Of a stretch of 64,000 nt of DNA, positions 23,036 to 34,049 are shown piece after piece. The translations under genes were made by a program, and so were the position numbers. Position 1 is the stretch's first letter; every line of letters starts with the position of its first letter. The stretch is taken from NCBI GenBank assembly GCA_016946835.1, contig JACVTC010000135.1, forward strand, positions 313,501 to 377,500, read 5' to 3'. The notes beneath the pieces were generated by a model. That model saw only the letters and a list, made by a program, of their open reading frames with translations. It did no database searches and was not told where the DNA came from. The stretch comes from Neocallimastix lanati (nom. inval.). Its lineage: Eukaryota > Neocallimastigomycota > Neocallimastigomycetes > Neocallimastigales > Neocallimastigaceae.

Positions 23036-23469
23036 TTCTATTAAATAATTAGATTATATTTATATAAAAATAATCATAATGATTTTATAATTTTAATTTT
23101 ATTTTTTATTTTTTTTTTTTTTTTTTCCAGTGTTTTCTATGTTTTAAGTAAATTAAAATTTAGTTCAAGCACAAAGTTCCGTAGGATCGAGATTAGGGGC
23201 AGAGTGAACTTAGTGGAATCAATGAATGAAGTGAATGAAATGAATGAAGTATTTGTAGGTGTATTTGATGCTTAAAATATAAATGAAAATATAAAAGAAA
23301 TATGAATGAATGATGATATAATTGATATATGATTATTGTATCATAGTAAACTATAAAATTTTAAATTTTTTAAATTAAAAAAAAACTTTTAATAAACAAT
23401 TATTGGTAAGTATACAAATTAATTCCAAGTTATAAAATAGTTTATTTTAAATTTTTTATTTTTTTTATA

Positions 23470-24420
23470 ATTTTTTTTTTTCATATTATTTTTTATTTTG
23501 ATATGTCGACTATATAAAGGTCTGATGCGCTTTTGTCCTGACCATTAAAAAATTTTGAATTAATTCTTATTCATGATATTGAATCATGGACTGAAAGAAG
23601 ACTGAAAAAGTTATTAAGAGAGAAGAAATAACAAGTTGTAATGAAATTATCCATAGAATTAATAAAAGAGAAGTATTAATATGAAAAATTAATTCATTCT
23701 AATAGCTAGACAACTAATAATAATAATAAAAACAAATTATTTGAAAGTTATTTTAATGAATACAAAATATTAAAATTTTAATAAAAATAAATTGAAAAAT
23801 TATCTCAAGGATTTACACATACAGATTAATCATAATAGAGTAATGTATAATTCTAAAATTACTATCTAATATTTGATAGCCTTCTTTATGCTAGTCTCTT
23901 CTCGAATGGTCAATATTATAACCTCTGTATCAGCTGGAATTTTAATGGTTGAAACTCTAAAAATATGATGAAACTTTATCATTTTAACTTAATTTTTAAT
24001 TCTACTTGTATCTATATTCAAGAAGTTGATAATAATTCATTTCTGAATTCTTCTCTCTAATTCTTATTCTTTTATTAATAATTATAGAACCATACGGAGA
24101 TATGAACGTAAGAAAATTTCTTGTATGCGAGACCTTTATATTTAATGTTTTAATTTTCTATTAATTCACTATAGATAATATTATAAATAAATATATACTT
24201 TTAATAAACGCATTTTTCCTTTTGGAAAAAAAGGCATAGAAATAAATCAATAAATAATAAATAAATAAATAAAAATAAATATAAATATAATAATTATAAT
24301 AACTTCTATAAATAGGTATTCATATTATTTTTATTATTAAATACTATTAAGATATATCAATAAAATATATATTATTATTAGTTTATTTTTTATATTATTT
24401 TATTTTTCATTTTATTTTAT
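23470..24420. repeat. Inverted duplicate of 14,690-15,860
   Basis: Plus-strand readable pieces are ELILIHDIESWTERRLKKLL and PYGDMNVRKFLVCETFIFN, broken by stops and shifts. It lies 1.4 kb downstream of the LINE RT fragment on the same strand, so it may be that element's C-terminal part, separated by the Cys-rich pseudogene. That link is an inference. Confidence 0.6.
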
Positions 24421-24610
24421 TCTTTATATTATTTTATTTTTTATTTTATTTTATTTTATTTTTCATTTTATTTTATTTTTCATTTTATTTTATTTTTCAT
24501 TTTATTTTATTTTTCATTTTATTTTATTTTTCATTTTATTTTATTTTTCATTTTATTTTATTCTTTATATTATTTTATTTTTTATTTTATTTTATTTTTT
24601 ATTTTATTTT
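24418..24610. repeat. 17-bp tandem array (TTTTATTTTATTTTTCA)
   Basis: About nine copies of a 17-bp unit, TTTTATTTTATTTTTCA, with a few variants ending TTTATA. The following 24,610-25,020 is A/T-rich with no recognisable feature. Confidence 0.85.
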
Positions 24611-25019
24611 TTTTATACGATATCAATAATAATAATAAAAAAAAAAGTTGATTTTATTATTTAAATTATCTTTTTTATATTTTTATATTATTTTTTTTAT
24701 CATAAATATATATATATATATTTTTAAATAAAAAAGTATTAAAAAAGTCCTTTTTATTAAAATTAAACTTTTTGACTGAAATTATATAAATTTTTTTTTT
24801 TTTAAAAAAAAATTTAATAAAAATAAAATAAAAGTATTAATTGATAATAATTATAATAATTTTATTATTTATTTTTTTTTTTTTGTTTAGTTTATTAATG
24901 TTATTAGAAATAATAAAAGCAATTTAAATAAAAATATAAAAATATACCTATTAAATAAATAAAATAATAAATACAAATAATATGAAAAGAAATTAAAATA
25001 AAAATAAAAAAAATATTTA

Positions 25020-25250
25020 TATTCACTTAAATTTTATTTATTCATTCATTTAATTAGTACACAAAATTAAAAAAAAAAAAAAAATTGTCCAAATTTGAAC
25101 ATAATAACTTTTTAAATAAAGTTAAAATTTAAAATAAAATATAAAAATAAATAAATTAAAAAAAATTCCACCATTAAAAATATTTGAAAATCAAGAATTA
25201 TTTTTTTATGAATAATTTAATTACAAAATTTTGAAAATTTCAACTTTAGT
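25020..25250. repeat. Inverted duplicate of 1-250
   Basis: Reverse-complement partner of the first 250 bp of the window, with TTGTCCAAATTTGAACATAA as landmark. The match ends at about 25,248; the following 250 bp are A/T-rich without a gene. Confidence 0.7.
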
Positions 25251-25589
25251 TTGAAGTAAATGTAGTCAGGAAATCCATTTCACTTTTTTAATTCTTCTAA
25301 AAAACTTTTATATTTAGTTATTAACTTTTCCAATTTAAAATAATTTGGCTGTTTTAAATAGTATAAATATTTCAAAACCTTGTAATTCATATTTAAAAAC
25401 AAATTATTTCTTAATTTTACAAAATTTAAATAAAATATAACATTAGCTTAACATATTTACTAATAATACATTTTAAATTCAACATGAATAAATAGATAAT
25501 TTTAAATTTATTTTTCTAAATATTTATATATTTATGGTAAGTATAATTACATATACTACAATGTGTAGTAAATTATATTTTAAATTATA

Positions 25590-26395
25590 AATATAATCAA
25601 ATAATTGTAAATTTATATACCCAATTCATTTTTACAAAAAATTAATAATCAAATAAACCTATATAGAAATAAATTTTGTATATCATGTTATTTAACTATT
25701 GTGTTGTTTTATATCAAGTAGTTTTTTTAAAAATGTTCATTTACTAATAATTGTCCTTAGTATTGATATTTATATAAATAATAATAGTAATCATAACATT
25801 TATAATTTATAAATAGGATAAATAAATTCTTGTGATTTATATTTTCTGAATAAATTTATTCTACACCACATCTGCTACATCATTTTGTGTCACACTTAAC
25901 TCCTATTTAATTAATATTAAATTAAAATTATATAATAATTAAAATTTATGCTTTTTAAAGTTTAATATATAGTTAATAATTTAAATAAATTATTATTCAT
26001 AATATATTAAATTTAATTCTAATAAATGAAATAATAATAGATTTCATTGTAAATTAATTGTGTGGAATATTAAATTTAAAGTTGAACAAAATTAATAATA
26101 TAATTAATCAATAAATTTAATGTATAATACATTGAATATCAGTGATTAATTATAAAGGTTTGAATAATATTAATAATAAATTATGTTTATTGCTGGATAT
26201 GATATAAATGGAGTATTTTAGTAATTGCGATTTAGATATTGTTTTCAATTATATGTAAAGCGTTAATTGAATTATATAAAATAAGACACAGTTATTGTAA
26301 TTATTTATAACATAAACGTTTTTATCATTAAGTTAACACGAGGAAAATTTTGTCGATTTTAACCTCCATATATTTCCTTATAAATATTTTATTTA
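25590..26395. repeat. Composite duplicated block (19,741-20,490 and 4,330-4,545)
   Basis: 25,590-26,100 repeats 19,741-20,490 in direct orientation. 26,180-26,395 repeats 4,330-4,545 in reverse complement. This is the flank of a Cys-rich gene copy whose coding part has been lost. No gene is seen. Confidence 0.7.
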
Positions 26396-26510
26396 AAAAT
26401 GTCCTTAATATCATACGAGAAAGAAAAGCGTGAGAATAAACAATAATATCAGGAATAATTAAGAACTCTGTATGTGAGATTAATTCCTCTGAAATAATAG
26501 CTAAAATTAT

Positions 26511-27550
26511 TCACTTCTGTACATATCTATTTGAAAATTTATCCCATTGTTTCGGTTTATATAAAATGAAGAAATTCAACACAATAATGATAAATATTAT
26601 TCTCAACAAAGATAGTACAATAATCCACATAAATTGATCTTCTAAATATATTTTTGATACTTTTTTCTTCATTTTTAATAAATTTATATTTACAGAAAAG
26701 CGGTTCATTATTATACGAATTTCTAGTAATCAAAGTATTTGGATATCAATCAAAATATCATCTTTAATGTTGTAAGAAATATATTGATAAAGATATTTCA
26801 TACTAGTAAATGAAGTATTTTCAATACTCGTTGAATTGAATATTGCACTATCCTCTTGATTATTTCGGAATACTGTAATAGAGATTATAATTTAGATTAA
26901 TGATTATTTTTCGTAAACAAGATCGATTGATCTATTTCAACTGCAATACTGAACAATCATTAATACACTTTGTAAACTCTTTATTATGTCATATTATATA
27001 GTGTTATTTTTTTTTATTTTAAATTTGGAATAGATATTCCTTAATTCATTATAACTCAGGTGTTGGATTTCTTTATCGAATATACCTCCAGAAGAATATA
27101 TATTTTTATTGTGTTGTTCGGTCTTTGGAACTGTTTATTTTTTTTTTTTTTTTTTTTTTTTTTGAATTTTGAATTTTATTCTTTAAATTATAATATAAGT
27201 AATTATTATATAAAATCTTAATCCTGAATTGATAATAAAACAAATAAATTTTCAACTCTACTCGATAAAAATTTCTCCAATCTACTTATTTAGAAATCTT
27301 AGATATTCTCACAAGGAATGCCACAATAACATGTACATTGATATCAACCAACCTAATTTAATTAATCATTATCAGAACGCAATTCAAAGTAATCAATTTA
27401 AACACATCTTTGAAAAATTCAAATTTAGTTTGATGGAAGTTATATTCAGTAAATCCATTTCTATTTCTTAATTCTTCTAAACATTTATATATTTCATTTC
27501 TAAAACTTATTAAAAATTTCATATATTATTAATTAAATTTATTATAAAAC
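26511..27550 (-). pseudogene. Unknown gene, paralogue of 57.3-58.3 kb
   Basis: In reverse complement this matches 57,310-58,256. From about 27,120 the minus strand reads YSSGGIFDKEIQHLSYNELR. After an interrupted stretch that may contain an intron or decay (27,010-26,880), FRNNQEDSAIFNSTSIENTS and SMKYLYQYISYNIKDDILID follow. A shifted frame (26,708-26,511) ends with a hydrophobic segment. Both copies keep the same peptide blocks, which argues for a real protein-coding ancestor. I do not recognise the family. The short plus-strand frame at 27,229-27,471 is the opposite side of the same repeat. A T-run of about 24 lies at 27,137-27,163. Confidence 0.5.
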
Positions 27551-27555
27551 AATTT

Positions 27556-28127
27556 AAACAAAAAAAATCAAAAAAAAAAAAGCATAACATAAAAATTAAA
27601 TAAATATTAATATTTTTATTAATACGAAATTTAATACTTGAATAGTTAAATGTTTAATAATATTCATATATTTAATTAATCTAATATTTAATTAATATAA
27701 TATTTTTTTTTTATTGTGATAAATATTACATTTAATATATAATAAATAATTTAGTAAACGTATTCTTGGGGATGCCTTCGTTTTCTTTATTATAGCTGTA
27801 AATGCAAATTGAGATGCGCAAATACTAGTGGCATATTTGCTCATATAATATATGATTGAATAAGTACATAAATAGAAGTATTAAATAATTAAACTATTAT
27901 AGCTATGCCGCCGACTCTGTACTGAATTAATATGAGTTATATATTTAGCTTAATATATTTCAAATAATTAATTAAAATTATGATAATTAAACATTTTATT
28001 AACAATTACGCTAGGTTATTCTATAAATTATAGTAAAATAATAATAATAATTAATAATAATAAAAATTATAATAATAATTATAATAATAATAATTAATAA
28101 TAATAATATTTATAATAAATATAATAA
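27556..28127. other. A/T-rich spacer
   Basis: No gene. A less biased stretch at about 27,765-27,940 (with TTCTTGGGGATGCCTTCG and GCCGCCGACTCTGTACTG) may be a remnant of an inserted element, but nothing is recognisable. AAT-type microsatellites fill 28,040-28,125. Confidence 0.4.
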
Positions 28128-28643
28128 ATATTAGCTTTATTAATATTATAATAAATTTATTATACATTAATTGTATAAAAGGTTAACAGAAACCTTTATA
28201 TATGATATAAAACAAATATGTGTAGTAACATATTTGTATATTTAATAATAATTATTAAATATTAAATTTATATTTTTTTTTGATAATAATTATTTTATTT
28301 TATTTTATTTCAATATGTATTATTATAATTATAATAATTATAATACTTTATTTCATATAAAATTTATATAGTTCTATATATTAGAATATATAATTAATAT
28401 ATTACCTATTTCTTATAAATTAAATTATTTATATTAGAAATAGAGAACTCTCTTGTAAATTTTTAGGAATTAGAATTATTATTTTAATCGTACGAATATT
28501 ATAATTTTATTAATAAAATTTACTAAACTACCATTATTTAAAACCCACTGCTTATAAATTATTGCACATAAAAGTCCCGCATATCATATAATACATCATG
28601 TGATTTATAAATGTGATATTATTTACATAAAGTAAATTAAAAA
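28128..28643 (-). repeat. LTR-like block, partner of 33,600-33,780
   Basis: TTAGCTTTATTAATATTATA and TTGTATAAAAGGTTAACA at 28,128-28,210, and ATCATGTGATTTATAAATGT at about 28,595-28,643, are repeated in the same order and orientation at 33,624-33,778. The two blocks flank the copia relic, as LTRs should. This copy has about 380 extra bp between the two parts. Clean TG...CA borders could not be fixed. Confidence 0.5.
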
Positions 28644-28646
28644 TAA

Positions 28647-28722
28647 GGGATTATTGCATTTCGACATAATTTATGTATAATCATTTATTTATGTATTACA
28701 ATGTGGCTTATAAAAATAAATG
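28647..28722 (+). mobile_element. MULE terminal inverted repeat (left end)
   Basis: GGGATTATTGCATTTCGACA and the next ~55 bp are almost the same as the left end of the MITE at 58,990-59,446. The transposase fragment follows 200 bp downstream, so this TIR links the MITE to a MULE transposase. No matching right end is visible after 29,403. Confidence 0.72.
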
Positions 28723-28734
28723 AATAGGGTTAAA

Positions 28735-28765
<31 letters not shown>

Positions 28766-28783
28766 TATTAACATTTATAGTAA

Positions 28784-28915
28784 AAAAAAAAAAAAAATAA
28801 TAAAGTAAAATAAAAATAAAAAAAAAAATAAATAATAAAGTAAAATAAAAATAAAAAAAAATAAATAATAAAGTAAAATAAAAATAAAAAAAAAATAAAT
28901 AATAAAGTATAAAAA
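28784..28915. repeat. A-rich tandem repeat (~34-bp unit)
   Basis: About four copies of an A-rich unit containing TAATAAAGTAAAATAAAAAT lie between the TIR and the MULE coding fragment, next to a T-run at 28,737-28,760. Confidence 0.75.
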
Positions 28916-28921
28916 TGTCAA

Positions 28922-29403
28922 ATTTAGATTATGTTATAATGAAGTTGAAAGTAATCATAAAATTTATTTGTTTTATAAAGCTATTACAAATTTTCCTGTT
29001 ATAAATCCTGATATATATATTTGATATTTATAATTATAATAAAATTATATGTCAAATATATAATTATTTCCATTTTTTAAATTTTTTGGAATATTTTAAT
29101 AAGACTTATTTATATAAATATGATATTCAATATTGGAATTATTATAACGATATAAATCACATAACAAATAATGCTTCAGAATCTTTTAACAATTACTTAA
29201 AAAAATTGTTTTACAAAAAACCTTCTTTCTATGAATTGATTTATCATTTAAAAAGAGAAGAATCTTTATCTTACTATAATTACAAAAGGAAAATTGAACG
29301 AGTTTGGAAAAAAAAAAAAAGAATAATATTAACAAAAACTGATGAAATCTATGATTCAATTAAAAAATACAAAAAAAAGGAATCCGAATTAATTGATAAA
29401 TAA
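28922..29403 (+). pseudogene. MULE transposase C-terminal fragment
   Basis: The plus strand reads CYNEVESNHKIYLFYKAITN, then a stop and shift near 29,020. The open frame from 29,086 matches the C-terminal third of the minus-strand relics: NKTYLYKYDIQYWNYYNDI, NNASESFNNYLKKLFYKKPS, RKIERVWKKK and a Lys-rich end. The FLYWCH finger and both catalytic Asp blocks are missing, so the element is internally deleted between its left TIR and this fragment. Up to 29,510 there is no gene. Confidence 0.85.
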
Positions 29404-29510
29404 TGTGATAAAAATGATATCATTGATTTATGATAAAAATGTTTATTAGAATTAAACAAGCTCTAAATTTATAAATAATAATAATTAACTAGATATATAT
29501 AGTTTAAATT

Positions 29511-29640
29511 ATATTAATATCAATATCAATATATTTTATTAATATCAATATCATTATATTTCATTAATATCAATATCATTATACTTCATTGATATCAGTA
29601 TCTTTATATTTTATTAATATCAATATCAATATTTAAATTT
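29511..29640. repeat. 25-bp tandem repeat, five copies
   Basis: The unit ATTAATATCAATATCATTAT + TTTC type is repeated about five times with few changes, between the MULE fragment and the end of the copia RNase H frame. Confidence 0.85.
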
Positions 29641-30262
29641 TATTATCAATATTATCTTTATTAAAATGGAATCTAATATCTATATATTTTAATTTAGTAT
29701 TTATTTCTCCATTTTCTGTTGTTGTTTTGCTAGCTAAATTAACTGTGTATATTGTAATTGTTTTATTATAATTTATTAATTCTTTTAATATATTTCTTAT
29801 CCATAAAATTTTCTTCAAATTTTCAGAGGTACTTATACATTCTGTCTCGGCGGTAGATGTAGCTACACAAGATTGCTTTTTAGAAATCCAACATATTGGA
29901 AAATTTCCCATTAAAATTATACCTCCAGAAGTAGATTTTCTGTTCTATAAGTCACCTCCAAAGTCCGAATCAGTATAAGCTTTAATTTCTCCCTTACCGT
30001 CATATACAATTATATATTAATTATTTTGTTCCAATCAGATATTTTGGGACATTCACATTCTTGCGGCTTTATTAACTGCAAATGCTATATCAGGTCTAGT
30101 GCATTTTGATAAGTAAATTAATGAACCTATCGCACTTTTGTAGGTTGTATTATCAAAAGGTTTTTTTATTTTCTGATTTTATATTATCACCTGTGCATGG
30201 TATTTTTCTATTCCTTGTGCTTTTTATATTAAATTTATTTAATAAACTTTCAATAAATCTTT

Positions 30263-30835
30263 AATACATTAAATAGCTTAATTTTTCGTACAATTAATTT
30301 ATTTAATGTATATGAATTATTTTTTAATATAAAATTTATTAATTATTTTTTAAATTGAAAAAATTTTTTAATTAGTTTAGTTAACTTAGTTTAGTTTTAA
30401 ATAGTTAAATATTAATTTAGGAATACTCTTAAATACTTAATATTTATAAAAATAGTTTTTCAATATTAAATATATAATTAAAATTATTGTAAGTATTAAA
30501 ATAATAAATAAAATAAAGAGTTTAAAAAATTAATTTTTGTTTTAGTAAATTAATAAATAATAAAATTATTAATTAAAAAATCTTTTGTTTATAAATAAAT
30601 AGCTATATATATATTATTAAATAACATCATATATTAATAATGTTATAAGAAAAAATATAAATACATGTAATTTTTCTAAATTAAATCGATGTATTAGTTA
30701 TTAACTATTTTACAGTTAATAATATAAAAGAATTTTATAATTAATAAATAAAAAGAATTTAACAATAAAAGAATTTACTTATTTGTTTAAATTGTAAAGT
30801 GTTTTTTATTGTTATAATCTGTTTTAAATTGACGG
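30263..30835 (-). repeat. Insert B in copia RT, inverted partner of insert A
   Basis: About 570 bp separating ISQKGFCNESV from RFIESLLNKF of the copia RT. It matches 31,437-32,035 in reverse complement along its whole length; its right part contains GTTATAATCTGTTTT and its left part TTTTTCGTACAATTAATTTA. No coding frame is seen. It could be a small transposon, a relic LTR or an intron-like insert. Ends and target duplication are not clear. Confidence 0.75.
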
Positions 30836-31436
30836 ATTCATTACAAAATCCCTTTTGGGAAATAATATATTTATTATTTTCTTTTTCTACTTTTATTCCT
30901 AATATATATTCTATTGGACCACAGTTAGATACTTTAAATTCATTTTTTTATCTTTTTTATTATATTTGGGATAATTTTGTCTTCTCCAGCAATTATCATG
31001 TTATCCACATATAGTCCTATTATACATTTTGTTTTATTTTTAACGGAGTATTTAAATATGCATTTTTCAGATAAAATTTGTTTAAAACCTTGTTTTGTTA
31101 AAAATTTTGTTATTGTTTTTATTCCACTGTCTACCTGATTGCTTTAGTCCATAAAGAGCTTTGTTAACTTTCCAATATCCCCTCCCAAAGTTGCTATCTC
31201 CTTTTGGGAATGGTAGTATAAATGTCTCTATCCAATGGAGAATTGAGATAAGCATCTTTGATATCCAATTGGTAGATATTCCAACGAAATTTGGCTGATA
31301 ATGTAAAAAAAAAAGTTTTAAACCATCAATATTAAGAGTAGGGGAATAAATGAGCTAATAATTTTTGTTTAAATCCTCCGGGCAACTAGTCGAGCTTTAT
31401 ATTTAATAATTTTATTGTTGGCATTTGTAAAGAATC

Positions 31437-32035
31437 TGTCAAATAAAACAGATTATAACAATAAAAAAATACTATAAAATTTAAACAAATAAAAAATAAA
31501 TAAATTCTTTTTATTAAAAAATTCTTTTATTAATTTATAAATTTCTTTGATGTTATTAACTGCAAAATGGTTAATAACTAATATATCAATTTAATTGAGA
31601 AAAATTACATGTATTTATATTTTTTCTTATTACATTATGAATATATGATTTTATTTAATAATATATATAAAGCTATTTATTTATAAACAAAAGATTTTTA
31701 ATTAATAATTTTATTATTTACTAATTTACAAAAACTAAAATTAATTTATTAAACTTTTTATTTCATTTATTATTTTAATACTTATAATAATTTTAATTAT
31801 ATATTTAATATTGAAAAAGTATATTTTTATTAGTATTAACTATTTAATATTATTCCTAAATTAATATTTAACTAATTAAAACTAAACTAATTAAATTAAA
31901 TTAAAATATATTTCAAATTTTAAAAAATAGTTAAATTTTATTTCAATAAATTTTATATTTAAATAAAATTTCATATACATTAAATAAATTAATTGTACGA
32001 AAAATTAAACTATTTAACGTATTAAAGATTTACTA
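31437..32035 (+). repeat. Insert A in copia RT, inverted partner of insert B
   Basis: About 600 bp separating KWVFAIKKDALK from LQMPTIKLLNIKARLVA of the copia RT, in the opposite orientation to insert B. A possible 5-bp duplication AGATT borders it on the coding strand, but the joined frame is not clean. The two copies differ by scattered substitutions, so insertion or duplication was not recent. Confidence 0.75.
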
Positions 32036-33599
32036 AATCTTTAAAGCATCTTTCTTAATAGCAAAAACCCACTTAGTAGTTATAAGATTTTTATTTTTAG
32101 GAATATGTTTAACAAAAGTCATGATTTTGTTATTGTAAAGGTTATTAAGTTCGTCATTAATAGCATTGATCCTATTAGATTTATTAGAACAATTAATAGC
32201 TTCGGTATATAGTATCCATGAAAACAGAAGCATTCATTTTATCAGTATTATAGTGATTATCTTTAAATCGAGAATTAGAAGTATTAGAAAAAATCAGGAA
32301 TTGAAGGACTACGTGGTCTTTTTCTTAATGGGTTAGAAGTAATATCAATCATTTTAATATCAGATTGATAAGTATTATTATTAGGGGAATCAGCCATATC
32401 ATAGTCTTCATTATTAATTATGGAATTAATAATTGTGTAGTAGTATTCAGGTGGATTAGAAGAATGTTCCAGGCAAGATTTATGGTCAGGGGGACGACCT
32501 ATTTTTAGAGTTATTAAGAGAAGAATATTTAAAAATTTCAGTAATATTTTCAACAGTTTTTAATCCCCTCCAAAACTAGGACTTTCATTCGTGCTATATC
32601 GACATTCTCTTACAGAGTGTCCTCTCACTTCACAAATATAGCAAAAAGGTCTGTTATCCTTCTTCAAATTTGTTTTACTTTTCTTATTGTTGATTCTAAA
32701 GTTCTTGATTTCTTTATTTTTGTTTCTATTATGGTAGGATAACAAATCAAAAACATCCATTGGGTTAACGTTGTAATCAATTTTACTATCTTCCCAGTTT
32801 TCTAAATATGACCTAGCATAAATTCTTTCCTTTATGTATTCATATAATTCATCCAGGTTGTATTCAAAGTAACATTTATTAGAATTTTAAAGTCATCTGG
32901 TAGAATGTTGTACATCAATTTTAATTTTTTTCTCTTATCTGCGATGATTATATTTGCTTAACTTCATTGGTAGTCTTCATAATATGGCTTCAATCATTTG
33001 CTTTTTTAATTTTCTTAATTTTCTGAGCCAGTACTCCGGTGTCGTTATTATTATTATCATACATTTCCTTAAGTTTTTTCAAACATTCTGAAGCTAGATG
33101 TTGCTCTATTTTACTTCAGAACTGATTTTCATTTCCATGTTGAAGATCATTAACAACAATAAGTCCTAGTCCATGTTTTGGGCCATTTCCATGACTTTGT
33201 TTTTGTTTTGAGTAAATTATAATACACGATTATTAAATATCATGTTTTCAAGATTTATTATTATGGTCAATGCAATCGAATTGGTTTCTGTTCCATTCAT
33301 TTGGAACAATCTCTTTCAAAATATGTGTAACTACTCTTGTTGTGGCGTCATTCCCGTTGGGATTAAATACTATAGTTATTGGTCTTAATTTGACTGACAA
33401 CATCCTTTTCAAGAAATTCTTCAAGTCGTAATCTTTTAGCGACCATGGTTAAGTGCGAATTTCCAATAGTTAAAATTATTAGCGCTGTGAAGGAAGTATT
33501 CCTTTGGCGTATTGTGGGTGCCGTTCATTTTCGTAATTAATTAGTAAAAGAGCAATTACTTTGAAAAGTTTAAAACGCTTTAATAATGCAAATTAAGAG

Positions 33600-33786
33600 T
33601 GTATAATTGAGACTCTTAATCTATTAGCTTTATTAATATTATAATAAGGTTTATTATATAGTAATTGTATAAAAGGTTAACAAAGAGTAAAATCATACAC
33701 TAAACGTAACCTTTATATAATATATCATGTGATTTATAAATGTGATATTTTTACATAAAATAAATTAAAAATAAATTAAAAATGTA
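33600..33786 (-). repeat. LTR-like block at the 5' side of the copia relic
   Basis: Shares TTAGCTTTATTAATATTATA, TTGTATAAAAGGTTAACA and ATGTGATTTATAAATGTGAT with 28,128-28,643. It lies just upstream of the gag start (33,528) on the minus strand, where the 5' LTR is expected. A primer-binding site could not be identified. The frame at 33,787-34,035 is pure Ile/Tyr low-complexity and not a gene. Confidence 0.5.
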
Positions 33787-34049
33787 TTAACATAGATTTA
33801 TGTAATTCAAAACATGGAAAATTATAATAAATAAATAAATGAATAAAATAGATAAATAAATGGGTAGTTCACAATAAATATAAATATAATTAATATAATA
33901 ATAATAATTATAATAATAAATATAATAAATAATAATACTAAATATAATAAATATAATAATAATACTATATATAATAAATATAATAAATATAATAATAATA
34001 ATAATATAAAAATATTTTTTATTATTTAGTAACATTATTAAACAATATT

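Larger units (their letters stand above)
29633..33528 (-). pseudogene. Ty1/copia retrotransposon, internally deleted and broken
   Basis: Right to left: gag starts near 33,528 (NTPKEYFLHSANNFNYWKF) and runs with stops to a CCHC knuckle at 32,760-32,560 (CYICEVRGHSVREC). The next readable part (32,553-32,284; GRPPDHKSCLEHSSNPPEYY) is the linker before RT, so protease and the integrase core are missing. RT begins at 32,233 (INAINDELNNLYNNK; LITTKWVFAIKKD), is interrupted at about 32,035, resumes at 31,436 (NIKARLVA; KVNKALYGLKQSGRQW; GLYVDNMIIAGED, with Asn for the second Asp of YVDD; EYILGIKVEKENN), is interrupted again at about 30,836, and continues at 30,262 (RFIESLLNKFNI). RNase H closes at 29,911-29,633 (WISKKQSCVATSTAETEC). 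It cannot be active. Confidence 0.88.

Noticed and set aside
29511-29640. CRISPR-like array (regular 25-bp repeats)
   Set aside because: Units are contiguous without spacers and the genome is eukaryotic; it is a minisatellite.
30799-31014. Plus-strand hydrophobic frame as a gene
   Set aside because: Antisense of the copia RT segment containing YVDN.
33787-34035. Ile/Tyr-rich minus-strand frame as a membrane protein (likewise 42,107-42,328, 52,041-52,238, 54,805-55,023 and 11,566-11,811)
   Set aside because: Pure A/T simple-sequence translation; no composition, motif or conservation support.
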